From assembly GCA_027297845.1 (NCBI GenBank), contig JAPUHG010000133.1:1-7802 (forward strand): a stretch of 7,802 bases of DNA, read 5' to 3'. Of this stretch, positions 1 to 6,081 are shown piece by piece. This DNA comes from Gammaproteobacteria bacterium (lineage in GTDB: Bacteria > Pseudomonadota > Gammaproteobacteria > Steroidobacterales > MnTg04). The notes under the pieces were generated by a model that saw nothing but the letters and a program-made list of their open reading frames with translations, had not been told where the DNA came from and made no database searches. Both the position numbers and the translations under genes were made by a program. Positions within the stretch are counted from its first letter, which is position 1, and each line of letters starts with the position of its first letter.

Positions 1-15
1 TTAAGGGCGCCCGGA

Positions 16-789
16 TCAGGAATTGGAGCTGAAAATAGCACTTACCGGGGCGTGGTCGGATGGCCGCTCGAGGGTTCGTGGTTCGATATCGACAGCGCAG
101 GAAAGGCAGTTTTCCGCCAGGCTCTTGTTAGCCAGAATCAGGTCGATTCTCAGGCCGCGGTTTCGTCTGAAAGCGGCGGCACGATAATCCCACCAACTGA
201 AAATTTTGTCCGCCTGTTCAAACTGGCGGAACAAGTCAACCATACCCAAGTCGAGAATCCCCGTTAGTGCCTCGCGCTCCGCGTCGCTGACCAGAACATT
301 TCCTTGCCAGCTCTCCGGATCGTGTACATCGCGATCATCCGGAGCGATATTGAAATCGCCCAGAACCACCACGTTCGGGAACATGGAAAGTTGTGCCTGC
401 AAAAAGTCATGCAGCGCAGCCAGCCAGTTCAGCTTGTAAATATATTTGTCGGAATCCACCGTTTGACCATTGGGTACATACAAATCGATGACCCTGTAGT
501 CACCGACTGTTGCCGCCAACACCCTGCGTTGTTCGTCTTCGAAATCCGGTAACTCAAACACCGGGTCGGCTGCTTCGATACGGCTGAGGATCGCGACGCC
601 GTTATAGGTTTTCTGGCCATTCGCCACCGCCCGGTAACCACACGCAGCAATCTCGTCGTGGGGAAACAGATCGTTGGTGAGTTTGATTTCCTGCAAAACC
701 AGCACATCCGGCTGATTATTCTGCAACCAGTCGCAAACATGCTCGAGGCGGACTCGCAGTGAATTGACGTTCCAGGTGCTTATCTTCAT
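16..789 (-). CDS. xthA: Exodeoxyribonuclease III (AP endonuclease, ExoIII family)
   Basis: This 257-residue cytoplasmic protein belongs to the endonuclease/exonuclease/phosphatase fold. ExoIII enzymes cut DNA at abasic sites, remove 3'-blocking groups and degrade duplex DNA 3' to 5' in base excision repair. The family's catalytic and metal-binding residues are all visible: N7 in the opening WNVNS motif, E34 in LQEIK, Y104 in DLYVPNG, D145 and N147 in GDFNIAP, D216 in RIDLI, and the D245-H246 pair in SDHAPV near the C-terminus. Length is slightly below E. coli XthA (268 residues as I recall), with no sign of truncation. The ATG lies 17 nt after the prlC stop. There is only a G-rich stretch about 13 nt upstream rather than a well-spaced Shine-Dalgarno, so translation may be coupled to prlC. 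It appears to be the last visible gene of the lemA-to-xthA run; only 15 nt of the window lie beyond its TGA stop. Confidence 0.95.
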   Translation of the reverse strand: MKISTWNVNSLRVRLEHVCDWLQNNQPDVLVLQEIKLTNDLFPHDEIAACGYRAVANGQKTYNGVAILSRIEAADPVFELPDFEDEQRRVLAATVGDYRVIDLYVPNGQTVDSDKYIYKLNWLAALHDFLQAQLSMFPNVVVLGDFNIAPDDRDVHDPESWQGNVLVSDAEREALTGILDLGMVDLFRQFEQADKIFSWWDYRAAAFRRNRGLRIDLILANKSLAENCLSCAVDIEPRTLERPSDHAPVSAIFSSNS

Positions 790-806
790 GAGTAAATCGG
801 AGCCCC

Positions 807-2846
807 CTAGGCCGGCGATGCCGCCGGATCCAGAATTCCGGCCTGTTCCAGCAACGCTTCCGGGCGGGGCGGTCGGCCACGGAAGGCCACAAAATTTTCC
901 ATTGCACTCCTCGCCCCACCTTGAGCCAGGATGCTCTGCCGGTATCGCTCAGCGACCTCATGATTGAACAACCCCTCTTCGCCGAATGCTGCATACGCAT
1001 CCGCTGCCAGGACTTCGGCCCATTTGTAACTGTAATATCCGGCCGCATACCCGCCGGCAAAGACATGGGAAAAGCCATTGGCAAACCGATTCCATTCCGG
1101 TACCGGAACCACGGATATTTCGGCGCGCACTTTCTGTAGCGTTTCCAGAATTCTGGCCCCTTTGGACGGATCGTACTCAGCATGCAGACGCAAATCGAAG
1201 ATCGAGAATTCGAGCTGGCGCAGCATCTGCAAGCCTGACTGAAATTGCCGACTACCGAGCAGCCGCTCCACGATGTCCTGAGGCAGTGACATACCTGTTT
1301 CGCAATGGCCGGAAATCATCGACAGTACTTCCGGCTCCCAGGCGAAATTCTCCATCAGTTGACTGGGAAGTTCGACCGCGTCCCATGGCACGCCGTTGAT
1401 GCCAGCCACGCTCGGAAAACTGGCCTGGGTTAGCAGATGGTGCAAGGCGTGGCCGAACTCGTGAAACAGTGTGATCACATCGTAATGGGTGAGCAGCGCC
1501 GGGCGTTCCGCCAGCGGCGGCATAAAGTTACAGACCAGGTAGGCTACCGGTTGCTCGCAAACCTGGCGGGTCCTGATCCTGCCAACACACTCATCCATCC
1601 ATGCGCCACCGCGTTTGGCAGGCCGCGTGTATAAATCGACAAAAAGCCCGCCAATAATTTCACCATCCGCGTCACGCAATTCGTAAAAAACAGCGTCCTC
1701 GTGCCAAGTATCGATATCGTTGCGCGACTCCAGTTGAATGCCAAACAAACGAGTAGCGAGAGAGAACAAACCTTGCAGCACGTGATCGATCGGGAAATAG
1801 GGGCGCAGCTCTTCCTCGGAGATTCCGTAGCGAGACTGTTTCAGTTTTTCGCTGTAATAGGCGAGATCCCATGCCTCCAGGGTTTTTCCCGCAAAATCAG
1901 TCAGTTCTGTCAATTCTTCCTGCCCCCGATGGGCCGATTTCTCAGCCAGGTCATACAGGAAAGCGGAAACTTCGGCTGTCGATGCAGCCATTTTCGGGGT
2001 CACCGAGTATTCGGCGAAATTATCGAAATCCAGCAATCGCGCGTTTGCATGACGCAAACTCAAAATTTCATCCATGATTTCGCTGTTGTCCCAGCGTCCT
2101 TCTTGCGAACCCTGGTTGGAAGCGCGCGTAACCCAGGCCTCGTAAAACACTTTGCGTAATTCGCGGTTTTCTGCGTGACTCATGACCGCCTGGTAGGTTG
2201 GCTGGTCCAGACGCAACAGCCAGCCATCCAGGTTCTCATCTTTGGCATTCGCCGCGGCTGACTCAAGCAAGCTTGCCGGCAAACCGGCAACCACTGCCGG
2301 GTCACTGATTTTTCGCGTCCAGGCATTGCCTGCATCGAGCAGGTTTTCTTCGAATCTGGATTGCAGCATCGCCAATTTGCTGGTGTTCTCCGAGAACAAC
2401 GATTGCTTATTGGTATCCAGGCCAACACCGCCGAGACGAAAGTCCTGAATCGCGAGTTTGAGCACCTGTTTCTGCTCTGCATTCAGGCCTTTCTCCTCTT
2501 GCTCAGTCTTGCAATATGCCTCGTAAAGAACCTGGTCCTGGCTGAGCCGGGTAAAAAAATCAGTTAACAGCGGCAGGCACCGGTTATAAGCCTGGCGTAA
2601 CTCGGGCGTGTTGACCACGCTGTTCATGTGGCTGACCGGAGACCAGGCTCTGGAAATCTGGTGATTGAGAAGCTCCAGGGGCAGTACCGTCGTCTCCCAC
2701 CCCGGCCTCGCCCGGCGAATCCGCTCCAGTTCCTCGTTCGCAGTCTCAAGCATTTCGCGAACCGCAGGCACGACTCTCTCCGCTTTCAGGGAAGAGAAAA
2801 CCGGCAGACCCGGGTAATTGCCCTGCTCTTGATGTGAAATGTCCAT
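807..2846 (-). CDS. prlC: Oligopeptidase A (M3 family zinc metallopeptidase)
   Basis: This cytoplasmic M3 (thimet oligopeptidase-like) peptidase cleaves short peptides, including leftover signal peptides. The product is 679 residues from the chosen start, close to the 680 I recall for E. coli PrlC. The zinc site is complete: HEFGH supplies H462, E463 (catalytic) and H466, and E492 in VELPSQ is the third ligand. A substrate-binding block near residues 594-607 (H594, GGYAAGYYSYKW, with Y604 and Y607) matches the family. The N-terminus is ambiguous. In-frame ATGs also occur at 2885 and 2855, and none has a convincing Shine-Dalgarno. I prefer 2846 because the conserved LPVFSSLKAE segment then begins about as far from the N-terminus as in E. 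coli. The upstream starts would add 3 or 13 residues. It lies 58 nt after the GIDE gene stop and 17 nt before xthA, which suggests co-transcription. Confidence 0.93.
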   Translation of the reverse strand: MDISHQEQGNYPGLPVFSSLKAERVVPAVREMLETANEELERIRRARPGWETTVLPLELLNHQISRAWSPVSHMNSVVNTPELRQAYNRCLPLLTDFFTRLSQDQVLYEAYCKTEQEEKGLNAEQKQVLKLAIQDFRLGGVGLDTNKQSLFSENTSKLAMLQSRFEENLLDAGNAWTRKISDPAVVAGLPASLLESAAANAKDENLDGWLLRLDQPTYQAVMSHAENRELRKVFYEAWVTRASNQGSQEGRWDNSEIMDEILSLRHANARLLDFDNFAEYSVTPKMAASTAEVSAFLYDLAEKSAHRGQEELTELTDFAGKTLEAWDLAYYSEKLKQSRYGISEEELRPYFPIDHVLQGLFSLATRLFGIQLESRNDIDTWHEDAVFYELRDADGEIIGGLFVDLYTRPAKRGGAWMDECVGRIRTRQVCEQPVAYLVCNFMPPLAERPALLTHYDVITLFHEFGHALHHLLTQASFPSVAGINGVPWDAVELPSQLMENFAWEPEVLSMISGHCETGMSLPQDIVERLLGSRQFQSGLQMLRQLEFSIFDLRLHAEYDPSKGARILETLQKVRAEISVVPVPEWNRFANGFSHVFAGGYAAGYYSYKWAEVLAADAYAAFGEEGLFNHEVAERYRQSILAQGGARSAMENFVAFRGRPPRPEALLEQAGILDPAASPA

Positions 2847-2904
2847 GGATCCCATACGCGATGAGGGTCGCAAAAATTGGTGCATCTTAACAGACTGCCG
2901 GGAT

Positions 2905-3834
2905 TCAGCTCAGTCGCATGTTGATCATTGTTATCCCCACGGCCAGCATCACGAAGAACGTGCCAATCGCAAGAATCCCGCCGCGCCGGTAGTGCTTGAT
3001 AACCTGCTCCTGGCTCTTTGCGGCCAGTAGGAAACTGCGGTCATCGGGTGGCAGGCCAAGCACCGGTATTCCCGGGTGGCGTAGCTCTTCGGTGTGCTCC
3101 TTGCGAACCTGCGCCTTGGCTTTCTGGCGGGCATGTTCCCATTCCTTTAAATCCAGTACACCATCGCTATCCTGGTCATACAGCCGGATCAGCATGCTCT
3201 GTCGCGATTTCCAGTCGGCCAGCAGCGCGCGAACTTCCTCGGCGAAGTTGGTGGTTTCCGCCGCTCGGTGGGTCGTCAGGTAACCGACGACGAGCAAGGG
3301 GTCGCCGGCGTGCATACGTCTTTCTGTATAGCGATAGCGCCCCAAAAGACCGTGGCCCTGTTTTTTCGGCCATGCACTGGTGCCGCGCCAGGTCTTCCTC
3401 ATACTGGGAAATACCTCGGCGCCTTCAGGGTCGATGATGCAACGGCCAGAGCTGTCCTCGAGTTCAAACAAGGCGTCGCTGCTGCCCTTATCGATGGTTT
3501 GCCAATGCGTATGCTGGGTTTTGTTGACCCGGTAAGTCCTGCGTTCTTCAATTTTAAAGGACCACCAGGTACAGGCAGTCCCGGTGAGCGGGGAGATAAT
3601 GGGCTCACCTTCCAGGCGCCGGCCAATGCCTTCAAATTCCACATATCCCTGGCTTGCAGAGCGAACCAGTGAAGTCGGGGTATCTTCCAGGAGCCTGGAT
3701 TTGTGCAGGCCTCTAAAGGCCTTGATAAAACTCAGCGCCGAAAAGCCCAGCGCGGCCAGGGACCAGAACCAGAACTCAGCGGTATCCCAGGCCTGAACCT
3801 TGGCTGTAATTTCAGTCAGCCCGGGCAGGTCCAT
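2905..3834 (-). CDS. GIDE-domain membrane protein with an EF-hand loop
   Basis: This 309-residue predicted inner-membrane protein has two likely transmembrane segments, at about residues 18-39 and 285-306, with a large soluble region between them. Residues from about 55 to 185 resemble the GIDE domain (named after the mitochondrial E3 ligase GIDE/MUL1): SLVRSASQGYVEFEG, then PLTGTACTWWSF, DKGSSDALFELED and the IDPEGAEV turn. The RING finger that gives MUL1 its ubiquitin ligase activity is absent; no cysteine/histidine cluster follows, so 'E3 ligase' would be a misleading name. Residues 220-231 form a canonical EF-hand calcium-binding loop. The gene begins 4 nt after the lemA stop with no close Shine-Dalgarno, so translational coupling is likely. 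From general knowledge, bacterial GIDE-type genes often sit beside lemA. The biochemical function is unknown. Domain recognition is from memory of the family pattern, not a profile search. Confidence 0.82.
   Translation of the reverse strand: MDLPGLTEITAKVQAWDTAEFWFWSLAALGFSALSFIKAFRGLHKSRLLEDTPTSLVRSASQGYVEFEGIGRRLEGEPIISPLTGTACTWWSFKIEERRTYRVNKTQHTHWQTIDKGSSDALFELEDSSGRCIIDPEGAEVFPSMRKTWRGTSAWPKKQGHGLLGRYRYTERRMHAGDPLLVVGYLTTHRAAETTNFAEEVRALLADWKSRQSMLIRLYDQDSDGVLDLKEWEHARQKAKAQVRKEHTEELRHPGIPVLGLPPDDRSFLLAAKSQEQVIKHYRRGGILAIGTFFVMLAVGITMINMRLS
3142..3177 (-). other. EF-hand Ca2+-binding loop coding segment (within the GIDE-domain gene)
   Basis: The encoded 12-residue loop reads DQDSDGVLDLKE (residues 220-231 of the host protein). 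Aspartates occupy positions 1, 3, 5 and 9, glycine is at 6, a hydrophobic residue at 8 and glutamate at 12. This is the complete canonical EF-hand consensus. The flanking residues (IRLY before, WEHARQKAKAQ after) are compatible with the entering and exiting helices. Only one loop is visible, so pairing with a second EF-hand, if it occurs, would require dimerisation or another protein. Calcium binding is inferred from the motif. Confidence 0.8.
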
Positions 3835-3838
3835 GAAG

Positions 3839-4408
3839 CTATTCGAACAGTTCCTTCATATCGACGTCGGCGATTTCTTCCTCGCTGTACTCGAGTAACT
3901 CGGCTACCTTGAAACCGAACATGCTGGCGACAAGAACATCGGGTACCTGGGCGATGCGCACGTTATTCAGATTGACGCCATCGTTGTAAAACTCGCGGCG
4001 ATCGGCGATCGATTCCTCGATCCCTGTAATCCGCTGACGCAGATGCTCGAAACCCTGATCCGCTTTCAGTTCAGGATAGTTTTCGACCACGGCAAAGAGT
4101 TTACCGAGACCCATACGCAAGGCGCCTTCCGCGGCACCGACGCCGGCAACATCACCCTGTTCGCGGGCGCTCGCTACGGCCGATCGCGCCTGCATCACCC
4201 TCTCGAGAGTTTCCTGCTCGAATTGCATGTATTGCTTGCAAGTCTCGACCAGCTTTGGCAATTCGTCATGCCTTTGTTTGAGAAGCACATCAATATTGGA
4301 CCAGGCTTTCTTGACGTTTTCCCTTAGCGAAACGAGATTGTTGTAGATCTTCGTAAAATACAACAACAGTACGAGAATGACCGCGAGAAAAATTACCAGA
4401 CCAATCAT
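3839..4408 (-). CDS. lemA: LemA family membrane-anchored protein
   Basis: This 189-residue protein starts with a strongly hydrophobic helix (residues 2-19), likely a single membrane anchor, followed by an almost wholly helical soluble domain. Family signatures are clear: YNNLVSLRENVKKAWSNIDV followed by LLKQRHDELPKLVE, then the HE-like helix ending in VMQARSAV, the ENYPELKAD motif, REFYNDGVNLNN and the C-terminal SMFGF segment. The acidic tail ends ELFE. LemA proteins are widespread but have no settled molecular function, so none is assigned. The ATG at 4408 is supported by GGAG (minus strand, at 4416-4419) placed 7 nt upstream. The stop lies 4 nt before the GIDE-domain gene, and the two are probably translated from one mRNA and may form a membrane complex. 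It is the first gene of the leftward run and is divergent from gor across a 68-nt region. Confidence 0.92.
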   Translation of the reverse strand: MIGLVIFLAVILVLLLYFTKIYNNLVSLRENVKKAWSNIDVLLKQRHDELPKLVETCKQYMQFEQETLERVMQARSAVASAREQGDVAGVGAAEGALRMGLGKLFAVVENYPELKADQGFEHLRQRITGIEESIADRREFYNDGVNLNNVRIAQVPDVLVASMFGFKVAELLEYSEEEIADVDMKELFE

Positions 4409-4476
4409 CTTGATACTCCATTACGAAAGCACAATGAGTATATCATTGTGTTTGATGTATTTTTGTGGAGTAGTTC
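4409..4476. promoter_or_regulatory. Divergent lemA/gor intergenic promoter region
   Basis: These 68 nt must hold the start signals for gor (plus strand) and probably for the lemA run (minus strand). Ribosome binding sites are clear on both sides: GGAG at 4467-4470, 6 nt before the gor ATG, and GGAG on the minus strand at 4416-4419, 7 nt before the lemA ATG. Candidate -10 boxes overlap near the centre: TATACT on the minus strand (4437-4442) and TATCAT on the plus strand (4441-4446). Neither has a good -35 at the usual 16-18 nt, so the promoters may be weak or activator-dependent. The -10 calls are tentative; the region's promoter role is inferred from the divergent gene layout. Confidence 0.55.
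4430..4450. repeat. Inverted repeat, possible operator between lemA and gor
   Basis: CACAATGA (4430-4437) and TCATTGTG (4443-4450) form a perfect 8-bp inverted repeat around a 5-nt spacer, GTATA. Outside it a G/T pair and two further A-T pairs continue the symmetry to 4427 and 4453. It lies over the candidate -10 elements of both directions, where a dimeric repressor could control both genes. I do not recognise a known regulator; it does not resemble the spaced ATAG-type OxyR pattern. In RNA it would be a short AT-rich hairpin with no T-run, so it is a poor terminator. Confidence 0.6.
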
Positions 4477-5823
4477 ATGTCTTCGAAGTTTGACCTGCTG
4501 GTTGTCGGTGGCGGTAGCGGCGGCCTGGCCGCGGCGCAACGCGCAGCCGATTATGGCGCCAGCGTCGCTGTATTTGAACCCGGACCACTCGGCGGCACTT
4601 GTGTCAACGCCGGTTGTGTTCCAAAAAAAGTCATGTGGAGTACAGCTTCTTTGGCGCACAGCCTGGCTGATGCAAAGGATTACGGTTTCGATCTGGACTT
4701 CAAGCATCATGATTGGGGTGCGATCAAAACCAGGCGTGATGCCTATGTTGCGAAACTGAATTCGATATACGCGAGAAATATCGAGGCTAAAGGCATCACC
4801 CATATTCCTGAAAACGGATGTTTCACAGACCCGCACACTATCGTGGCAGGCGGAAAAAACTACCATGGCGAACACATTATTATTGCAACCGGCGGCTACC
4901 CGGCCCGACCGGAGATTCCCGGCAGCGAACAGGGCATTACGTCGGACGGTTTTTTCGATCTCGAAGAACGGCCAGAACGGGTTGCGATCGTTGGCAGCGG
5001 CTATGTAGCCGTTGAGCTGGCGGGCATGTTTCACGCGCTCGGATCGGAGGTCACGATTTTCGTTCGCTATGACGGCGTGCTGCGTCATTTTGACGACATG
5101 ATTCGGGAGGAACTCGGTGACGCCCTGGCAAGAGATGGCATAAAGGTCGTGAGCGAGGCGGTACCCGCGCAGGCCGGAAACGACCAGAACGGTTTTTTTC
5201 TTGAAACCGGCGATGGGCGTACATTCGACGGTTTTGATTGCCTGTTATGGGCGATCGGACGCGACCCAAATACTGAGCGCCTGCGGCTGGACAAGGCGGG
5301 GGTCGATGTTGACCCGGACGGTTTCGTGTTGGTCGACGATTTCCAAAACACCGGCACAGAACATATTCACGCCATTGGGGATGTCACCGGGCGGGTTACC
5401 TTGACGCCGGTCGCCATCGCCACCGGACGCCGGCTCGCCGACCGTCTGTTCAATAACCAGCCGGAGCGGCATTTGAGCTACGACAACATTGCATCGGTCG
5501 TCTTTAGTCATCCACCGATCGGGACCGTGGGTCTGACCGAGGCCCAGGCGCGGGAAGAATACGGGGACATCGTGAAAGTATATCGTTCCGAATTTGTGCC
5601 GATGTATTACGCGGTGATGGAGCACAAGGGGCGTGCGGCGATGAAGTTAATTACCACCGGCGAGAACAAGAAAGTTGTTGGCATACACGTTATTGGCAAC
5701 GGCGCCGATGAAATGATGCAGGGGTTTTCCGTTGCCATCGGCATGGGAGCGACCAAGGAGGACTTTGACAACACGGTCGCAATTCATCCGACTAGCGCCG
5801 AAGAACTGGTAACGATGCGTTAG
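4477..5823 (+). CDS. gor: Glutathione-disulfide reductase (NADPH)
   Basis: This 448-residue FAD enzyme reduces oxidised glutathione with NADPH and keeps the cytoplasmic thiol pool reduced. The N-terminal FAD-binding motif GGGSGG is at 11-16. The redox-active disulfide is C42/C47 in GGTCVNAGCVPKKVMW, the same positions I recall for E. coli. The NADPH-binding Rossmann motif GSGYVAVELAG starts at 173, followed by R197 and R203, the two arginines that select NADPH over NADH. The second FAD motif, IHAIGDVTG, precedes the C-terminal interface domain, which ends HPTSAEELVTMR with the catalytic His437-Glu442 pair. Length matches the 450 residues of the E. coli enzyme, and the NADPH arginines argue against lipoamide dehydrogenase. 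The ATG is preceded by GGAG 6 nt upstream. The TAG stop coincides with the left boundary of a palindromic element. It is transcribed divergently from lemA and converges on aroE. Confidence 0.96.
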   Translation: MSSKFDLLVVGGGSGGLAAAQRAADYGASVAVFEPGPLGGTCVNAGCVPKKVMWSTASLAHSLADAKDYGFDLDFKHHDWGAIKTRRDAYVAKLNSIYARNIEAKGITHIPENGCFTDPHTIVAGGKNYHGEHIIIATGGYPARPEIPGSEQGITSDGFFDLEERPERVAIVGSGYVAVELAGMFHALGSEVTIFVRYDGVLRHFDDMIREELGDALARDGIKVVSEAVPAQAGNDQNGFFLETGDGRTFDGFDCLLWAIGRDPNTERLRLDKAGVDVDPDGFVLVDDFQNTGTEHIHAIGDVTGRVTLTPVAIATGRRLADRLFNNQPERHLSYDNIASVVFSHPPIGTVGLTEAQAREEYGDIVKVYRSEFVPMYYAVMEHKGRAAMKLITTGENKKVVGIHVIGNGADEMMQGFSVAIGMGATKEDFDNTVAIHPTSAEELVTMR

Positions 5824-5964
5824 CAGGCCTTTGAAAAGTCTCATGCGGCACAATCCGGCGTTAAAAACTGTCTCACAATGCTCGTGTACTGGCGTGTACA
5901 CTGCGCTGGCTCGCCAGTTTTCGCCTTGTCTTGCACTCGCCTGAGACTTTTCAACAGCCTGCTA
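5821..5964. mobile_element. MITE-like palindromic element with TA flanks
   Basis: The ends are near-perfect terminal inverted repeats. The left arm (5823-5843, beginning GCAGGC) and the right arm (5942-5962, ending GCCTGC) match at 19 of 21 positions and share the core TTGAAAAGTCTCA. A TA dinucleotide lies just outside each end (5821-5822 and 5963-5964), as expected for a TA target duplication of the IS630/mariner type. Weaker symmetry continues inward: GGCG and AAAACTG at 5857-5870 pair with CAGTTTT and CGCC at 5915-5925, leaving a 44-nt centre with GTGTAC motifs. There is no transposase or coding potential, so the element could move only with help from elsewhere. From memory, similar palindromes with GTTGAAAAG-type ends are dispersed in many gammaproteobacterial genomes. 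In gor mRNA it would form a long hairpin right at the stop codon that could protect or end the transcript, but it lacks a terminal T-run. Confidence 0.75.
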
Positions 5965-6081
5965 GACCGTATTATTCAGCAGGGCGGTGCGCCGCTCTCG
6001 CCCGTCCGTGGGCTCCGCGGCATTTGGGCGTCCTGCCCGGCAGCGGCCCCGTGAAACCACTGGCTATCGGTGGAGATAGGG
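5965..6081. other. Structured non-coding spacer between palindromic element and aroE
   Basis: These 117 nt between the element and the aroE stop show no supported gene. Several short inverted repeats are present: GCGG/CCGC (5984-5987 with 5992-5995), GCCC/GGGC (6000-6003 with 6010-6013), CTGCC-C-GGCAG (6033-6043) and CTATC/GATAG (6064-6068 with 6075-6079). None is followed by a T-run, so a classical intrinsic terminator for aroE or gor is not visible. The stretch is richer in GC than its surroundings. It may be part of a second repeat family or of a compound insertion with the neighbouring element, but that is unproven from one copy. Confidence 0.4.

Noticed and set aside
5..12. GGGCGCCC palindrome just downstream of xthA
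   Set aside because: An 8-bp self-complementary GC sequence without loop, T-run or wider symmetry; too short to call a terminator or site at the window edge.
716..1183. Minus-strand open frame of 155 codons across the prlC/xthA junction
   Set aside because: It is out of frame with both conserved genes and shows no motif.
2905..3834. Annotation of the GIDE-domain protein as an E3 ubiquitin ligase
   Set aside because: No RING finger or Cys/His cluster is present, and the bacterial context gives no ubiquitin pathway.
16..4408. A defence or other new multi-gene system formed by lemA, GIDE, prlC and xthA
   Set aside because: prlC and xthA are standard housekeeping genes with full catalytic sites, and nothing in the sequence links them functionally to the lemA-GIDE pair beyond likely co-transcription.
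4409..4476. OxyR-type binding site upstream of gor
   Set aside because: gor is OxyR-controlled in E. coli, but the spaced ATAG/CTAT pattern is not seen here; the visible palindrome is of a different type.
4405..5088. Long open frame of 227 codons on the minus strand, overlapping the lemA start by 4 nt
   Set aside because: It is antisense to the strongly supported gor gene, has no recognisable domain, and its composition follows from gor codon usage.
5822..5963. Palindromic element as a classical intrinsic terminator for gor
   Set aside because: The stem is far longer than usual and no T-run follows the right arm; a mobile-element reading explains the TA flanks and near-exact ends better.
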